From: an uncultured Helicobacter sp.
Lineage (GTDB): Bacteria > Campylobacterota > Campylobacteria > Campylobacterales > Helicobacteraceae
Assembly (NCBI GenBank): GCA_947177485.1
Contig: CAMWUR010000014.1
Span: 1-43,064, forward strand
DNA: 43,064 nt
Direction of reading: 5' to 3'
Numbering within the stretch: position 1 is the stretch's first letter; each line of letters begins with the position of its first letter. The notes under the pieces are model-generated. The model worked only from the letters and a program-made list of their open reading frames with translations. It was not told the origin of the DNA and did no database searches. Shown here in pieces: positions 23,441-31,519 of the stretch. The position numbers and the translations under genes are program-made.

Positions 23441-24028
23441 TTGAAAGTCAAAATCTGTGGAATCACAACGTTTGAAGATGCGCTTTTTGCTGCTGATTGC
23501 GGTGCTGATGCACTCGGCTTTGTGCTCTATCCGCCCTCAAAGCGCTTTGTGCCCCCGCATGTTGTTGCCGAGATTGTGCGCTCTCTCCCGCCCTTCGTGC
23601 TTTCCGTTGGCGTGTTTGCGCAAGAATCCGCCTATGAAGTCTGCGCGCTCGCCAAACAAGCAAACGTGCAGCTCTTGCAGCTCCACAACGAGGCGCTGTT
23701 TGACTTTTCCTACCCAACGCGCACACTCAAAGTCGCGCGCATTGCCTCAAAAGACGATGTTGCCGCGCTTAACTCGGCAGATTTTGTGCTTTGCGATACC
23801 TTTTGCGAGGGCTTTGGAGGCGCGGGACTGCGCACGCCGCTCACATTTTTTGACGGAATCGATTGCTCACGACTCATTCTTGCTGGCGGACTCAACCCCG
23901 ATAATGTCGTCGAGGTTAGGGGCATGGGATTCTACGGTGTCGATGTGAGCAGCGGCATAGAGAGTAGTGTGGGTAAAAAAGACCACAAAAAAGTGCAGGA
24001 TTTTATCAAAAATGCCAAAACGCTCTAG
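23441..24028 (+). CDS. trpF: Phosphoribosylanthranilate isomerase
   Basis: This enzyme of tryptophan synthesis catalyses the Amadori rearrangement of phosphoribosylanthranilate. The TIM-barrel signature is complete: VKICGIT at residues 2-8 with the catalytic Cys, GADALGFVLYPPSKRFV, LQLHNE, the phosphate site LILAGGLNPDNV and VDVSSGIES with the catalytic Asp. At 195 residues it is a stand-alone TrpF, whereas Helicobacter pylori has a TrpC-TrpF fusion. An ATG at 23435 touches the ribosome site AAAAAGGA; the in-frame TTG at 23441 has the proper spacing and gives the canonical N-terminus. No other trp gene is adjacent, so the pathway genes are split. The next gene overlaps its end by 17 bases. 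Confidence 0.94.
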   Translation: MKVKICGITTFEDALFAADCGADALGFVLYPPSKRFVPPHVVAEIVRSLPPFVLSVGVFAQESAYEVCALAKQANVQLLQLHNEALFDFSYPTRTLKVARIASKDDVAALNSADFVLCDTFCEGFGGAGLRTPLTFFDGIDCSRLILAGGLNPDNVVEVRGMGFYGVDVSSGIESSVGKKDHKKVQDFIKNAKTL

Positions 24029-24800
24029 CTATCAAAATCCCTACGAATCGCTGCTCGAGAAGCTCGCAAATGCGGACATGCCGCGCGAACAATTTATGAA
24101 ATCTTTGCAACGTTGTCGCGGGTTTGGCTGTGGGGACGAGGAGTTGCGGCTGCTGCACATCATGGGCGCGCCGCTTATGTGCGAGGGCGATTTGGTCGCG
24201 CTCACAACGCGCACAACGCCGATTGCGGAGCAACGATTCTGCTTTGTCGATATTGAGACCAACGGCAGCGACCCAAGCAGGAGTCAGGTGATGGAGATTG
24301 GCGCTGTGCTTTATGAGAATGGCACAATCATCGATAGATTCGAATCGTTCGTGTTTTGTTCGCAGATTCCCGAGGATATTACCGAGCTCACGGGGATTGC
24401 GCTTGATGATGTCATAAACGCGCCCACGCTCGCTGTGGTGATGGAGCAATTTCGCCATTTTTTGGGCACGGCGCTGTTCGTGGCGCATAATGTCGAGTTT
24501 GATTATGGCTTTTTGAACGCCATGCTGATGCGCTGCAATCTCGGCTGGCTGTGCAACCGCAAGCTTTGCACAATCAGGCTTGCGCGCAAGACGATTCCGG
24601 CGACGCATTATAATCTTGGCGCGCTGAATGCACAGCTTGGAATCGGCGCACCCGTGCTGCACCGCGCGTATGCTGATGCGCTCACGGCACTGCGAATCTT
24701 CGAGCATGCGCTTGCCGCTCTGCCGCCAAATGTTTGCACGGCAGAGGAGCTGATTGCCTTCAGCTGCGGTAGGTTTCCAGACCTATTTTCTAAAGTCTAG
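24012..24800 (+). CDS. DnaQ-like 3'-5' exonuclease (DEDDh family)
   Basis: A DNA polymerase III epsilon-like exonuclease. After an N-terminal region of about 70 residues, the exonuclease domain carries [11 protein letters not shown] (catalytic D and E) near 78, LTGI near 127, [16 protein letters not shown] near 158 and [14 protein letters not shown] near 217, which gives the DEDDh set. The length of 262 residues, with the extra N-terminal segment, resembles the epsilon-subunit homologue annotated in Helicobacter pylori. The start ATG 24012 lies inside the 3' end of trpF (overlap 17 bases), so it is translationally coupled to trpF. It may be the replicative proofreader or a repair nuclease. 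Its 3' end overlaps the convergent alcohol dehydrogenase gene by 18 bases. Confidence 0.88.
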   Translation: MPKRSSYQNPYESLLEKLANADMPREQFMKSLQRCRGFGCGDEELRLLHIMGAPLMCEGDLVALTTRTTPIAEQRFCFVDIETNGSDPSRSQVMEIGAVLYENGTIIDRFESFVFCSQIPEDITELTGIALDDVINAPTLAVVMEQFRHFLGTALFVAHNVEFDYGFLNAMLMRCNLGWLCNRKLCTIRLARKTIPATHYNLGALNAQLGIGAPVLHRAYADALTALRIFEHALAALPPNVCTAEELIAFSCGRFPDLFSKV

Positions 24801-25841
24801 CACCAAGCGCCCATCGATTGCGCCTTTTTTCATTCTCGCGAACACATCGTTGATGTCTTCGAGTTTTGCGGGGGCGACATGCGCATGTACTTTTTCTTCT
24901 TCGGCAAAGCGAATCGCCTCTTGCAAATCGAGTCGTGTCCCCACAATCGAGCCACGAATCGTGATTCCATTCAAAATCATGCCGAAGATATTGACAGGAA
25001 ACTCGCCAGGTGGCAAGCCATTGAGCGAAACGGTGCCGCCGCGGCGCACAACGCCCACAGCCTGCTTGAATGCAATGGGATGCACAGCGGTAACGAGCAC
25101 GCCATGCGCGCCACCGCCTGTTTCTTCGCGAATCTTGTCAATTGTGCCTTGCTCGCCGAGCGTCTTGGCGTTGGCAACAACTGTTGCGCCATATTTCTTG
25201 GCAAGCTCGAGCTTCTCGTCTGCAACATCGATTGCCGCGACATTGAGCCCCATTGCCTTAGCGTATTGCACCGCCAAGTGCCCGAGCCCTCCGATTCCCG
25301 AAATGGCGACCCACTGACCTGGACGTGTGTCGGTAACCTTGAGCCCCTTATAGACTGTAACGCCTGCACATAGAATCGGGGCAATATTGAGGAAGTTACT
25401 ATCTTTTTTCAAAATCCCGCAATATGTCGCGTCTGCCACGGCATATTCAGCAAAGCCGCCATTGACAGAATACCCGCCATTTTGTTGGCTTTCGCAAAGC
25501 GTTTCCCAACCCGCCATACAATGTTCGCAATGTCCGCATGCGCTATAAAGCCATGGGATTCCGACCGCATCGCCTTCTTTGATGTGCGTAACGCCTTTGC
25601 CGACCTTGACGACATACCCCACGCCCTCATGTCCGGGGATAAAGCCGCCTCCGGGTAGGGCTTTGAGATTGGGTTTGACAGGCCAATCACCCTCGACCGC
25701 ATGTAAATCAGTATGGCAAACGCCGCATGCTTCAATTTTGACTAAAACTTGACCATCTCCGGGTTCGGGAATGGCGATTTCTTCGATGACTAAAGGCTGA
25801 CCAAATTCTTTGAGAACTGCTGCTTTCATTGTTTTTGCCAT
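24783..25841 (-). CDS. adhP: Zinc-dependent alcohol dehydrogenase (AdhP type)
   Basis: A medium-chain, NAD-dependent alcohol dehydrogenase of 352 residues that interconverts primary alcohols and aldehydes. Catalytic zinc ligands are in [17 protein letters not shown] (Cys near 39) and PGHEGVG (His near 69). The structural zinc cysteines are in [17 protein letters not shown] near 103-116. The NAD-binding [17 protein letters not shown] lies near 182. This pattern is that of ethanol-active AdhP/AdhA enzymes rather than cinnamyl-type CAD enzymes. It follows the aldehyde dehydrogenase gene by 9 bases in the same operon, with AGGAG before its start. Together they could oxidise ethanol to acetate or detoxify aldehydes. 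Confidence 0.94.
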   Translation of the reverse strand: MAKTMKAAVLKEFGQPLVIEEIAIPEPGDGQVLVKIEACGVCHTDLHAVEGDWPVKPNLKALPGGGFIPGHEGVGYVVKVGKGVTHIKEGDAVGIPWLYSACGHCEHCMAGWETLCESQQNGGYSVNGGFAEYAVADATYCGILKKDSNFLNIAPILCAGVTVYKGLKVTDTRPGQWVAISGIGGLGHLAVQYAKAMGLNVAAIDVADEKLELAKKYGATVVANAKTLGEQGTIDKIREETGGGAHGVLVTAVHPIAFKQAVGVVRRGGTVSLNGLPPGEFPVNIFGMILNGITIRGSIVGTRLDLQEAIRFAEEEKVHAHVAPAKLEDINDVFARMKKGAIDGRLVLDFRK

Positions 25842-25850
25842 GGTGTACTC

Positions 25851-27359
25851 CTAGAAGAATCCGAGTTTGTTAATGGAATAACTCACAAGGATATTTTTTG
25901 TTTGTTGGTAATGTTCCAGAATCATCTTGTGTGTTTCGCGCCCGATTCCGCTTTGTTTGTAGCCTCCAAACGCCGCGTGTGCGGGGTAGGCATGGTAGCA
26001 GTTTGTCCAAACGCGCCCCGCCTTGATTCCGCGTCCAAAGCGATAGGCGCGGTTGATGTCGCGCGTCCAAATGCCGCTGCCAAGCCCATAGATAGTATCG
26101 TTCGCAATCTCGAGCGCCTCTTTGTCGTCTTTGAAGGTCGTGAGCGCAAGCACGGGACCAAAGATTTCTTCTTGAAAGATGCGCATTTTGTTGTGTCCCT
26201 TGAAAATCGTGGGTTTGATATAGCAACCCTTCTCGAGCTCGCCGCCAAGATGATTGCGCTCGCCGCCAATCAGACACTCTGCGCCTTCTTCTTTGCCGAT
26301 TTTGATGTAATTCAGAATCGTGCTGACTTGATTCTCGTCGACTTGCGCACCAATCATTGTCGTTGGGTCGAGCGGATTGCCTGCCTTTATCGCCTCAACG
26401 CGTTTGAGCACTTTTTCGATAAATCTATCATAAATGCTTGCATGCACGAGCGCACGGCTTGGACATGTGCAAACCTCGCCTTGGTTGAACGCAAAGAGTA
26501 CTAAACCCTCGATTGCCTTATCGAGATATGCGTCTTCGTGGTCGAAGATGTCGGGGAAGAAAATATTGGGCGATTTGCCGCCGAGCTCGAGTGTTGATGG
26601 AATGATATTCTCTGTCGCAAACTGCATAATCTGTCGCCCAACACTCGTTGAGCCTGTGAAAGCGACTTTGGCGATTTTGGGGCTCGTGGCGAGGTGCTTA
26701 CCGATTTTGCCGCCGCTGCCATTGACGACATTTAGCGTTCCTTCGGGCAGCAAATCACCGATGATGTCAAGTAGTACCAAGATGCTTGCGGGGGTGGACG
26801 AAGCGGGCTTCATCACAATCGTGTTCCCCGCAGCCAAAGCGGGGGCGATTTTCCATGCTGCCATAAGAAGTGGGAAATTCCAAGGGATAATCTGCCCCAC
26901 AACGCCGAGCGGTTCGTGGAAATGATATGCCACTGTGTCGTGGTCAAGGTCGCTGATTGCGCCCTCTTGCGCCCGAATGCAGCCCGCAAAATAGCGGAAA
27001 TGGTCGGCGGCAAGCGGAATGTCGGCATTGAGTGTTTCGCGAATGGGCTTGCCATTGTCCCATGTTTCGGCATGGGCGATTTTTTCGAGATTCTCATCGA
27101 TTCTATCGGCAATCTTGAGCAGAATCGAGGCACGTTGTGCCACGCTCGTGTTGCCCCAGCTCTCCTTTGCCTTTGTGGCAGAATCGAGTGCCTTTTCAAT
27201 GTCGGCAGCGCTCGAAACGGGCACTTCACAGAGTGTTTGTCCGTTGATGGGGCTTGTGTTTTTCGTGTATTGCCCATCTGTTGGCGCAACCCACTTGCCG
27301 CCAATGAAGTTCTCATAACGAGGCTTGAATACTTTGCTGCTATCTGTGTATGCACTCAT
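25851..27359 (-). CDS. aldB: NAD-dependent aldehyde dehydrogenase (AldB/ExaC type)
   Basis: This enzyme oxidises acetaldehyde and similar aldehydes to acids. Seen in the sequence are the N-terminal FIGGKWVAP, the catalytic glutamate in [13 protein letters not shown] near residue 265, the catalytic cysteine in [16 protein letters not shown] near 303, and [13 protein letters not shown] near 400. [13 protein letters not shown] is characteristic of AldB/ExaC acetaldehyde dehydrogenases. The length of 502 residues starts from ATG 27359, which has AAAGGA; a longer in-frame start at 27422 lacks a ribosome site. It is the first gene of the ald-adh pair. Its promoter (-10 at 27440-27435) carries a perfect palindrome immediately upstream, so regulated expression is likely. 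Confidence 0.94.
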   Translation of the reverse strand: MSAYTDSSKVFKPRYENFIGGKWVAPTDGQYTKNTSPINGQTLCEVPVSSAADIEKALDSATKAKESWGNTSVAQRASILLKIADRIDENLEKIAHAETWDNGKPIRETLNADIPLAADHFRYFAGCIRAQEGAISDLDHDTVAYHFHEPLGVVGQIIPWNFPLLMAAWKIAPALAAGNTIVMKPASSTPASILVLLDIIGDLLPEGTLNVVNGSGGKIGKHLATSPKIAKVAFTGSTSVGRQIMQFATENIIPSTLELGGKSPNIFFPDIFDHEDAYLDKAIEGLVLFAFNQGEVCTCPSRALVHASIYDRFIEKVLKRVEAIKAGNPLDPTTMIGAQVDENQVSTILNYIKIGKEEGAECLIGGERNHLGGELEKGCYIKPTIFKGHNKMRIFQEEIFGPVLALTTFKDDKEALEIANDTIYGLGSGIWTRDINRAYRFGRGIKAGRVWTNCYHAYPAHAAFGGYKQSGIGRETHKMILEHYQQTKNILVSYSINKLGFF

Positions 27360-27434
27360 CGTATATCCTTTGTCATAAAATTCGGCAATCGCGGGCTGTG
27401 TCCATTTGTGAGCTATGCCCATTGCCTTGAAATG

Positions 27435-27440
27435 ATTATA
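27435..27440 (-). promoter_or_regulatory. -10 box (TATAAT) for the ald-adh operon
   Basis: GGGATATAATC is read on the minus strand about 75 bases upstream of the aldehyde dehydrogenase start. The leader of roughly 70 bases shows no clear structure. Confidence 0.6.
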
Positions 27441-27447
27441 TCCCTAA

Positions 27448-27463
27448 ATGCAGTTATCTGCAT
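27448..27463. promoter_or_regulatory. Perfect palindrome ATGCAGTTATCTGCAT, likely operator of ald-adh
   Basis: Six-base arms flank TTAT. It lies 7 bases upstream of the -10 box of the ald-adh operon, covering the -35 region. An overlapping repeat CTGCATTAGCAG follows at 27458-27469. The position suggests a transcription factor dimer site. I do not recognise the motif as that of a named regulator, and no regulator gene is adjacent. Confidence 0.5.
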
Positions 27464-27534
27464 TAGCAGAACAGATTCGCAATGCAAACAGGAAATGTCA
27501 ATGTTACGATTCTACAACATGGGTGCAGGCAAAA

Positions 27535-27555
27535 GATTCTTTCAGCAAAAGAATC
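27535..27555. promoter_or_regulatory. Inverted repeat in front of the lysine-rich exported protein gene
   Basis: GATTCTTT and AAAGAATC, perfect 8-base arms, flank CAGCA and end one base before the -10 (27557), overlapping the -35 region. A second short repeat, ATGTT...AACAT, lies at 27501-27520. These could be operator sites. Confidence 0.45.
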
Positions 27556-27556
27556 G

Positions 27557-27562
27557 TACAAT
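27557..27562 (+). promoter_or_regulatory. -10 box (TACAAT) for the lysine-rich exported protein gene
   Basis: TCGTACAAT lies 24 bases upstream of the start codon. The short leader ends with AAGGAGG. Confidence 0.55.
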
Positions 27563-27586
27563 GTGTTTATTTTTAAGGAGGCAAAG

Positions 27587-28033
27587 ATGAAAAGATTTTG
27601 CAAAAAGACTGTTGTTGCGGCAGCGGTACTTGCATTTTGCACACATGTGAGCGCGGCAGAACAAAAGAGTTTGAGCGATTTTGCGATTGAGCAAGGCACA
27701 GATGTGTTGATTAAAAATCAAGTTGAGGGTAAAAGCCTCAAAGAGATTAGCAAAGAAAAAAAAGCAGCAGCAAAACAAGGCGTACAAGAACGTGTCGATG
27801 CGTTGAAGAGTGAGCATGGGCTAGACAAAGGTACAGAATCCACAGAGACCAAAATGCCAAGCAAGGCAGAAATCAAGAAAGAAATCAAAAACGAAATCAA
27901 CACACGCACTAAAGCAGCAAAGAAAGAAATAGGTACAAAAGCGCTTGAGAGTGCAAACGAGAAAACAGGCGGTGCAGCAGGAGTGGGTGTTGATGTCTAT
28001 AAGGCTGTCAAAGATGCTAAAAAAACACAATAG
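27587..28033 (+). CDS. Lysine-rich exported protein of unknown function
   Basis: A 148-residue protein with a clear signal peptide, MKRFCKKTVVAAAVLAFCTHVSAAEQ, with cleavage likely after VSAA. The mature part is very rich in Lys, Glu and Ala and predicted by eye to be mostly helical. Segments with KEIKKE-like repeats occur around residues 85-112 (KAEIKKEIKNEINTRTKAAKKEIG). No cysteine remains after the signal, and no family is recognised. The ATG has an excellent AAGGAGG. Two inverted repeats lie at its promoter, and a strong hairpin terminator lies just after the stop, so it is an independent, possibly regulated unit. A periplasmic stress or polyanion-binding protein is conceivable, but this is a guess. 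Confidence 0.75.
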   Translation: MKRFCKKTVVAAAVLAFCTHVSAAEQKSLSDFAIEQGTDVLIKNQVEGKSLKEISKEKKAAAKQGVQERVDALKSEHGLDKGTESTETKMPSKAEIKKEIKNEINTRTKAAKKEIGTKALESANEKTGGAAGVGVDVYKAVKDAKKTQ

Positions 28034-28041
28034 TCAAGTAT

Positions 28042-28063
28042 AAATCCGCCTATAGGCGGATTT
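28042..28063. terminator. Bidirectional terminator between the exported-protein gene and flgL
   Basis: AAATCCGCC and GGCGGATTT are perfect 9-base arms around TATA. It sits 8 bases past the plus-strand stop and 6 bases past the flgL stop. A/T residues flank both sides, so it can serve both converging genes. Confidence 0.8.
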
Positions 28064-28069
28064 ATTATG

Positions 28070-31000
28070 TTATACATAATTTACGAGCGAGAGCTGATTG
28101 ATTTTTGCTGTTGCGCTCAACAATGCTTGATAGTTCATCGTGAGCTGCACGAAATAGGCATAGGTCTCGGGTATATCCGCATCGATTGCTTCGGAGCGCA
28201 ACTCTTTGGTTTGCACAAGCAACGTCTCGGCACGTTCGATTTCATAGCTAAATGCGTTGCCTTGCGAACCTACCTTGGTGTGCACCTTGATAATCTGCTC
28301 TTCGACATGCTCGAGCCATTGCTTGCCGCCTTGCATACCCACGCTACGCAAGCTATTGTTATAGGTGCCCTCATTCACATCGCCTGCGCGATAAATCTCA
28401 AGCTCGATTGCCTCAATCGCCGCATCGATTTGTTGGAAAATATTCACATGTGGGTCGTCAAGCACTAAGGCATTGTTGCTTTGGAATGTCAAAGACGCTC
28501 CTTCTCGGTAAGGAACGGTGCTAGCAGGAGCAAGCAGCGCGTTTCCATTAATGTCCACAGCTGTTCCCAATGTCGCGGGCGGGATATTGCTGTAATCAGC
28601 CGAGCCCATTACCATATAAGTTTGCTGATTCCCCTGAATGTTGGTGTAGGTAACCTGCCGTTGTGTCTCGCTAAGTGAGAGGCTCATGAGGCTAGGCGAA
28701 TGCGTATTGTCTTTGATTTCGAGTTGTCCATAAAGGTTGATTCCCACGCTAAGGTTGGATTGTGAATTCACAAGCAATCGCTCATAGGCATCTTTTTTCT
28801 GCTGGGCGTTTGTTGCCGCGTTGCCGATGTCCGCGTCAAGCAAATCATCTCCGAGATTCCGCGCGCCATTGAGAATCACGGCAATCGCATCGGAGAATTG
28901 GCGATAGGTCATATCATCGGGCGTGATATTTTGGACTGTGACACCATCTGGTGGTGGCATAGAATTATTGTCTAGTGGGCGATAGAGCGGAATCTCAACT
29001 GTCGCACCGGCTGCCGCGCCCGGCGCTGTGTTGTCGAGCGTAATTGTTACGCGATTGCGCAATTGAGCAAGCGAAAGCCCGCTTGGGTGAGGGTTTGCGC
29101 CGCCTTGTTCGGTATAGAGCACTCCATTTGCATCTGCTGGATTGTCACCATAGAAATTAATCGTTGCCGTTCGTGGTGTGCCGTCAATATCTTTGTAATG
29201 CAATGTATATTTGGTGTCTTTGAGTGAGCTGCCCGCAACCTCTGAAAGCTTGGTGCTATCCACAGCGTATTCACTCGTTCCGTTTACAACTTGTGGAACA
29301 TTGCCTGTGAGTCCGCTGCCATTTTGCGTGAATTGCACGCGGTCGTATTCGACGGTGTAGTCGTTTGCAAAAACATTAAAGGCTGTTTGTACGCCGGCGG
29401 CTGTTGTGAGGCTTGCGTTCAAAGTTACATGGAGCGAGCTCGCGCCATCATAGGGCGCGATTCTGTTTGCAGGGAGCTCGGGCTCAAGCTTTTGTGTTAC
29501 ATGTTGGTCAACAAGTGTGATTTTGCCATTAACAAGCTCAACCCTAACTCTATCATTTCCACCATACGTTCTTTCCATGAGGCTCATCAAATCTTGCATC
29601 GTCATGGTGTGCATATTGTTTTGGTTAATCGTCAGTGTTGTTCCCGCAACAGGTGCGCCGGGCAAGGGTGGGTTGCTGTTTGTGTTTGCTTCTGTTCCCG
29701 AGAGGGTGAGCGTGATACTGCCACCATTGCGTACTTGTTCGAGTGCTTCTGCCCCTAGCACATCAATGAGTTTTGTTGAGCTTTGTGCAAGTACATTGCT
29801 TTCTGTGCGAAATGTACCTGATAGAGTGTTGCGGCGATGGTCATTTGGGTCTTGTGTGCTATTGATGAAGCTACTTGTTTTTTCGCCCAAAAAATTACTT
29901 TGCACATAGGTTGTAACGCGTGCACCAAAACGTGCAAGCTGGTTGATGTCTGTTACACCTTCACCAATTTGTACAGGAGGGGTTGCGTTTTGTCCAACAA
30001 ACGAATAGAGTTTTTCTCTTTCTCCTGTCGCTGGATTGATGTAGGAAAAAACATTGTCTTTTTCATACGTAACGGGGATATTCACCCCATTAATGACGAT
30101 TTCATATTTGCCTGTTTGCAGATTTGCAGTAGCAATACCAACATTTGTTCCAGCTGGTGTGCCATTTGCAGTGTCCATGGCGGTATGAAATTCTAGATTC
30201 ACATTGTTGGTATCAGACAATGCCAAACCTCCCGCACCATTGTCAGCGACATGGTAGGTTTGTCGGTTGCTAGAGACCATATAAAAATCAAGATTGCTAC
30301 GTCCATTTGTCAAATCTTTGATATTAATCGCGCCATATTCATTGATTGTAACATCAACGACTTTATTTGTGCTTGTATTTCCATAGACCTCGCCAATTTT
30401 ATCGAGCAAATCTTGAACTTTCGTGGCATCTTTTTTGTCGATTTGGTCAGAATAATTGATGTCAAGATTGAATTTTGCCTTAAAAGATGTACCATCAGGG
30501 CGCACGCCTTGGATATAGAATGTCTCGGGCTCGTTGTTGGTTGTGTCCCAATCATCATCGCCCACGAGGTCGCGCAATGTGTCTTCGGCGGTGATATAGA
30601 CTTCTGTCGAAAGCTCTGTATGATTGATTTTGTCCATAATACCCGGATTCAGTTTGCTTTGATTGTAATGTTTGACATTGGTTACAATCTCTTTGTTGTG
30701 GTCGCGATTCATGCCAAAAAAGAGTTCAAGCCCCGTGATGTTGTATGGGAGTGAATATTCATTGCCCAAAACAGCCCGAAGCTCTTGGTTGTTGCCAAAA
30801 TAGCTGCCATCAGCACCAAAGGGCTGGCGAGTGAGCGCGCTGCCCGCAAAGAGATATTCTCCACCCACAGCCGTGTTTGCAACAGCGAGCAAATTACTAC
30901 GATAAGCACGCAAATCAGCCGCAATAGCACGTAGCGATGTTGTGTCATGCGAGTTTGTCGTAGCTTGTACCATTTTGTAGTTGATTTTTTCGAGCAGCTC

Positions 31001-31252
31001 TGTCATATTTTTGAGCGCTGTGTCGGTGTGTTTTGTGAAGAAGTTCGCATTTGAAGCAAGTTCTTTTGTTTGCTTAAGCCGCGTGATAGCATTGTCCATT
31101 ATCAAGGCTTTGTTGAAAGCCGTGCTGTCTTGATAGCCAAATTTGATGTCCGAGCCTGTTGACATTTTATTGAGAGAGTTGTTGAGGTTGGACATAATGC
31201 TTTGTTGGTAATAACTAAGCCCATTGTAGCGTCCGCTGAAACTGATTCGCAT
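28070..31252 (-). CDS. flgL: Flagellar hook-filament junction protein FlgL, enlarged
   Basis: FlgL (HAP3) joins the hook and filament. The N-terminus MRISFSGRYNGLSYYQQSIMSNLNNSLNKMSTGSD has the flagellin-like helix, and the C-terminus (RSEAIDADIPETYAYFVQLTMNYQALLSATAKINQLSLVNYV) is the pairing D0/D1 helix. Between them, residues of about 160-960 form a long, surface-exposed, beta-rich insertion with many Asn, Thr and Gly. The total of 1060 residues exceeds the roughly 830 of Helicobacter pylori and the 300-400 of enterobacteria. An exact-spacing sigma-54 promoter lies upstream (31307-31290), and AAAGGAAAAAACG precedes the ATG, so it belongs to the RpoN-controlled class of late hook genes. It ends at the shared terminator 28042-28063. 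Confidence 0.95.
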   Translation of the reverse strand: MRISFSGRYNGLSYYQQSIMSNLNNSLNKMSTGSDIKFGYQDSTAFNKALIMDNAITRLKQTKELASNANFFTKHTDTALKNMTELLEKINYKMVQATTNSHDTTSLRAIAADLRAYRSNLLAVANTAVGGEYLFAGSALTRQPFGADGSYFGNNQELRAVLGNEYSLPYNITGLELFFGMNRDHNKEIVTNVKHYNQSKLNPGIMDKINHTELSTEVYITAEDTLRDLVGDDDWDTTNNEPETFYIQGVRPDGTSFKAKFNLDINYSDQIDKKDATKVQDLLDKIGEVYGNTSTNKVVDVTINEYGAINIKDLTNGRSNLDFYMVSSNRQTYHVADNGAGGLALSDTNNVNLEFHTAMDTANGTPAGTNVGIATANLQTGKYEIVINGVNIPVTYEKDNVFSYINPATGEREKLYSFVGQNATPPVQIGEGVTDINQLARFGARVTTYVQSNFLGEKTSSFINSTQDPNDHRRNTLSGTFRTESNVLAQSSTKLIDVLGAEALEQVRNGGSITLTLSGTEANTNSNPPLPGAPVAGTTLTINQNNMHTMTMQDLMSLMERTYGGNDRVRVELVNGKITLVDQHVTQKLEPELPANRIAPYDGASSLHVTLNASLTTAAGVQTAFNVFANDYTVEYDRVQFTQNGSGLTGNVPQVVNGTSEYAVDSTKLSEVAGSSLKDTKYTLHYKDIDGTPRTATINFYGDNPADANGVLYTEQGGANPHPSGLSLAQLRNRVTITLDNTAPGAAAGATVEIPLYRPLDNNSMPPPDGVTVQNITPDDMTYRQFSDAIAVILNGARNLGDDLLDADIGNAATNAQQKKDAYERLLVNSQSNLSVGINLYGQLEIKDNTHSPSLMSLSLSETQRQVTYTNIQGNQQTYMVMGSADYSNIPPATLGTAVDINGNALLAPASTVPYREGASLTFQSNNALVLDDPHVNIFQQIDAAIEAIELEIYRAGDVNEGTYNNSLRSVGMQGGKQWLEHVEEQIIKVHTKVGSQGNAFSYEIERAETLLVQTKELRSEAIDADIPETYAYFVQLTMNYQALLSATAKINQLSLVNYV

Positions 31253-31289
31253 CGTTTTTTCCTTTGTGTGAAATCTCTATCACACAATC

Positions 31290-31307
31290 AAGCAAATAGT
31301 ATTCCAA
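31290..31307 (-). promoter_or_regulatory. Sigma-54 (RpoN) promoter of flgL
   Basis: Read on the minus strand: TTGGAATACTATTTGCTT. The GG (-24) and GC (-12) elements are separated by exactly 10 bases, as required for sigma-54, and the GC is followed by TT. It lies 38 bases upstream of the flgL ATG. Confidence 0.85.
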
Positions 31308-31314
31308 TATTTGG

Positions 31315-31390
31315 GAATCGCAAACGTGGAGCGCAAGATTTTTGTCTTGGAATCGCAAATGCCGTTATTGCATTACTTTAGGGAGCTTGA
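31315..31390. repeat. Fragments of the GGAATCGCAAA repeat between flgL and ppsA
   Basis: GGAATCGCAAA occurs at 31315-31325 and again as GGAATCGCAAATGC from about 31352. The following TTACTTTAGGGAGCT (from about 31372) matches a word at 23334-23347 next to the right repeat arm. The order differs from the arms at 22548 and 23341, so this looks like a rearranged or decayed copy. The rest of the gap 31253-31519 holds the flgL and ppsA promoters. Confidence 0.45.
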
Positions 31391-31469
31391 AAATTGACTT
31401 TTCCAAGCGAGGGCAAAAGGCTTTAAACTGTTGCAATTCTATCTAAGCAGTCTATCAACATTTGCGTTG

Positions 31470-31475
31470 TAGAAT
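31470..31475 (+). promoter_or_regulatory. -10 box (TAGAAT) for ppsA
   Basis: GTTGTAGAATC lies 44 bases upstream of the ppsA start. Confidence 0.5.
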
Positions 31476-31519
31476 CGAACCACCAAAGTTTCCAAATTTG
31501 TCTTTGAAAAAGGTGAGCA

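Noticed and set aside
24006-24707. Minus-strand frame of 233 codons opposite the DnaQ-like exonuclease
   Set aside because: It is a shadow rich in Arg, His and Cys with no motif; the plus strand encodes a complete DEDDh exonuclease.
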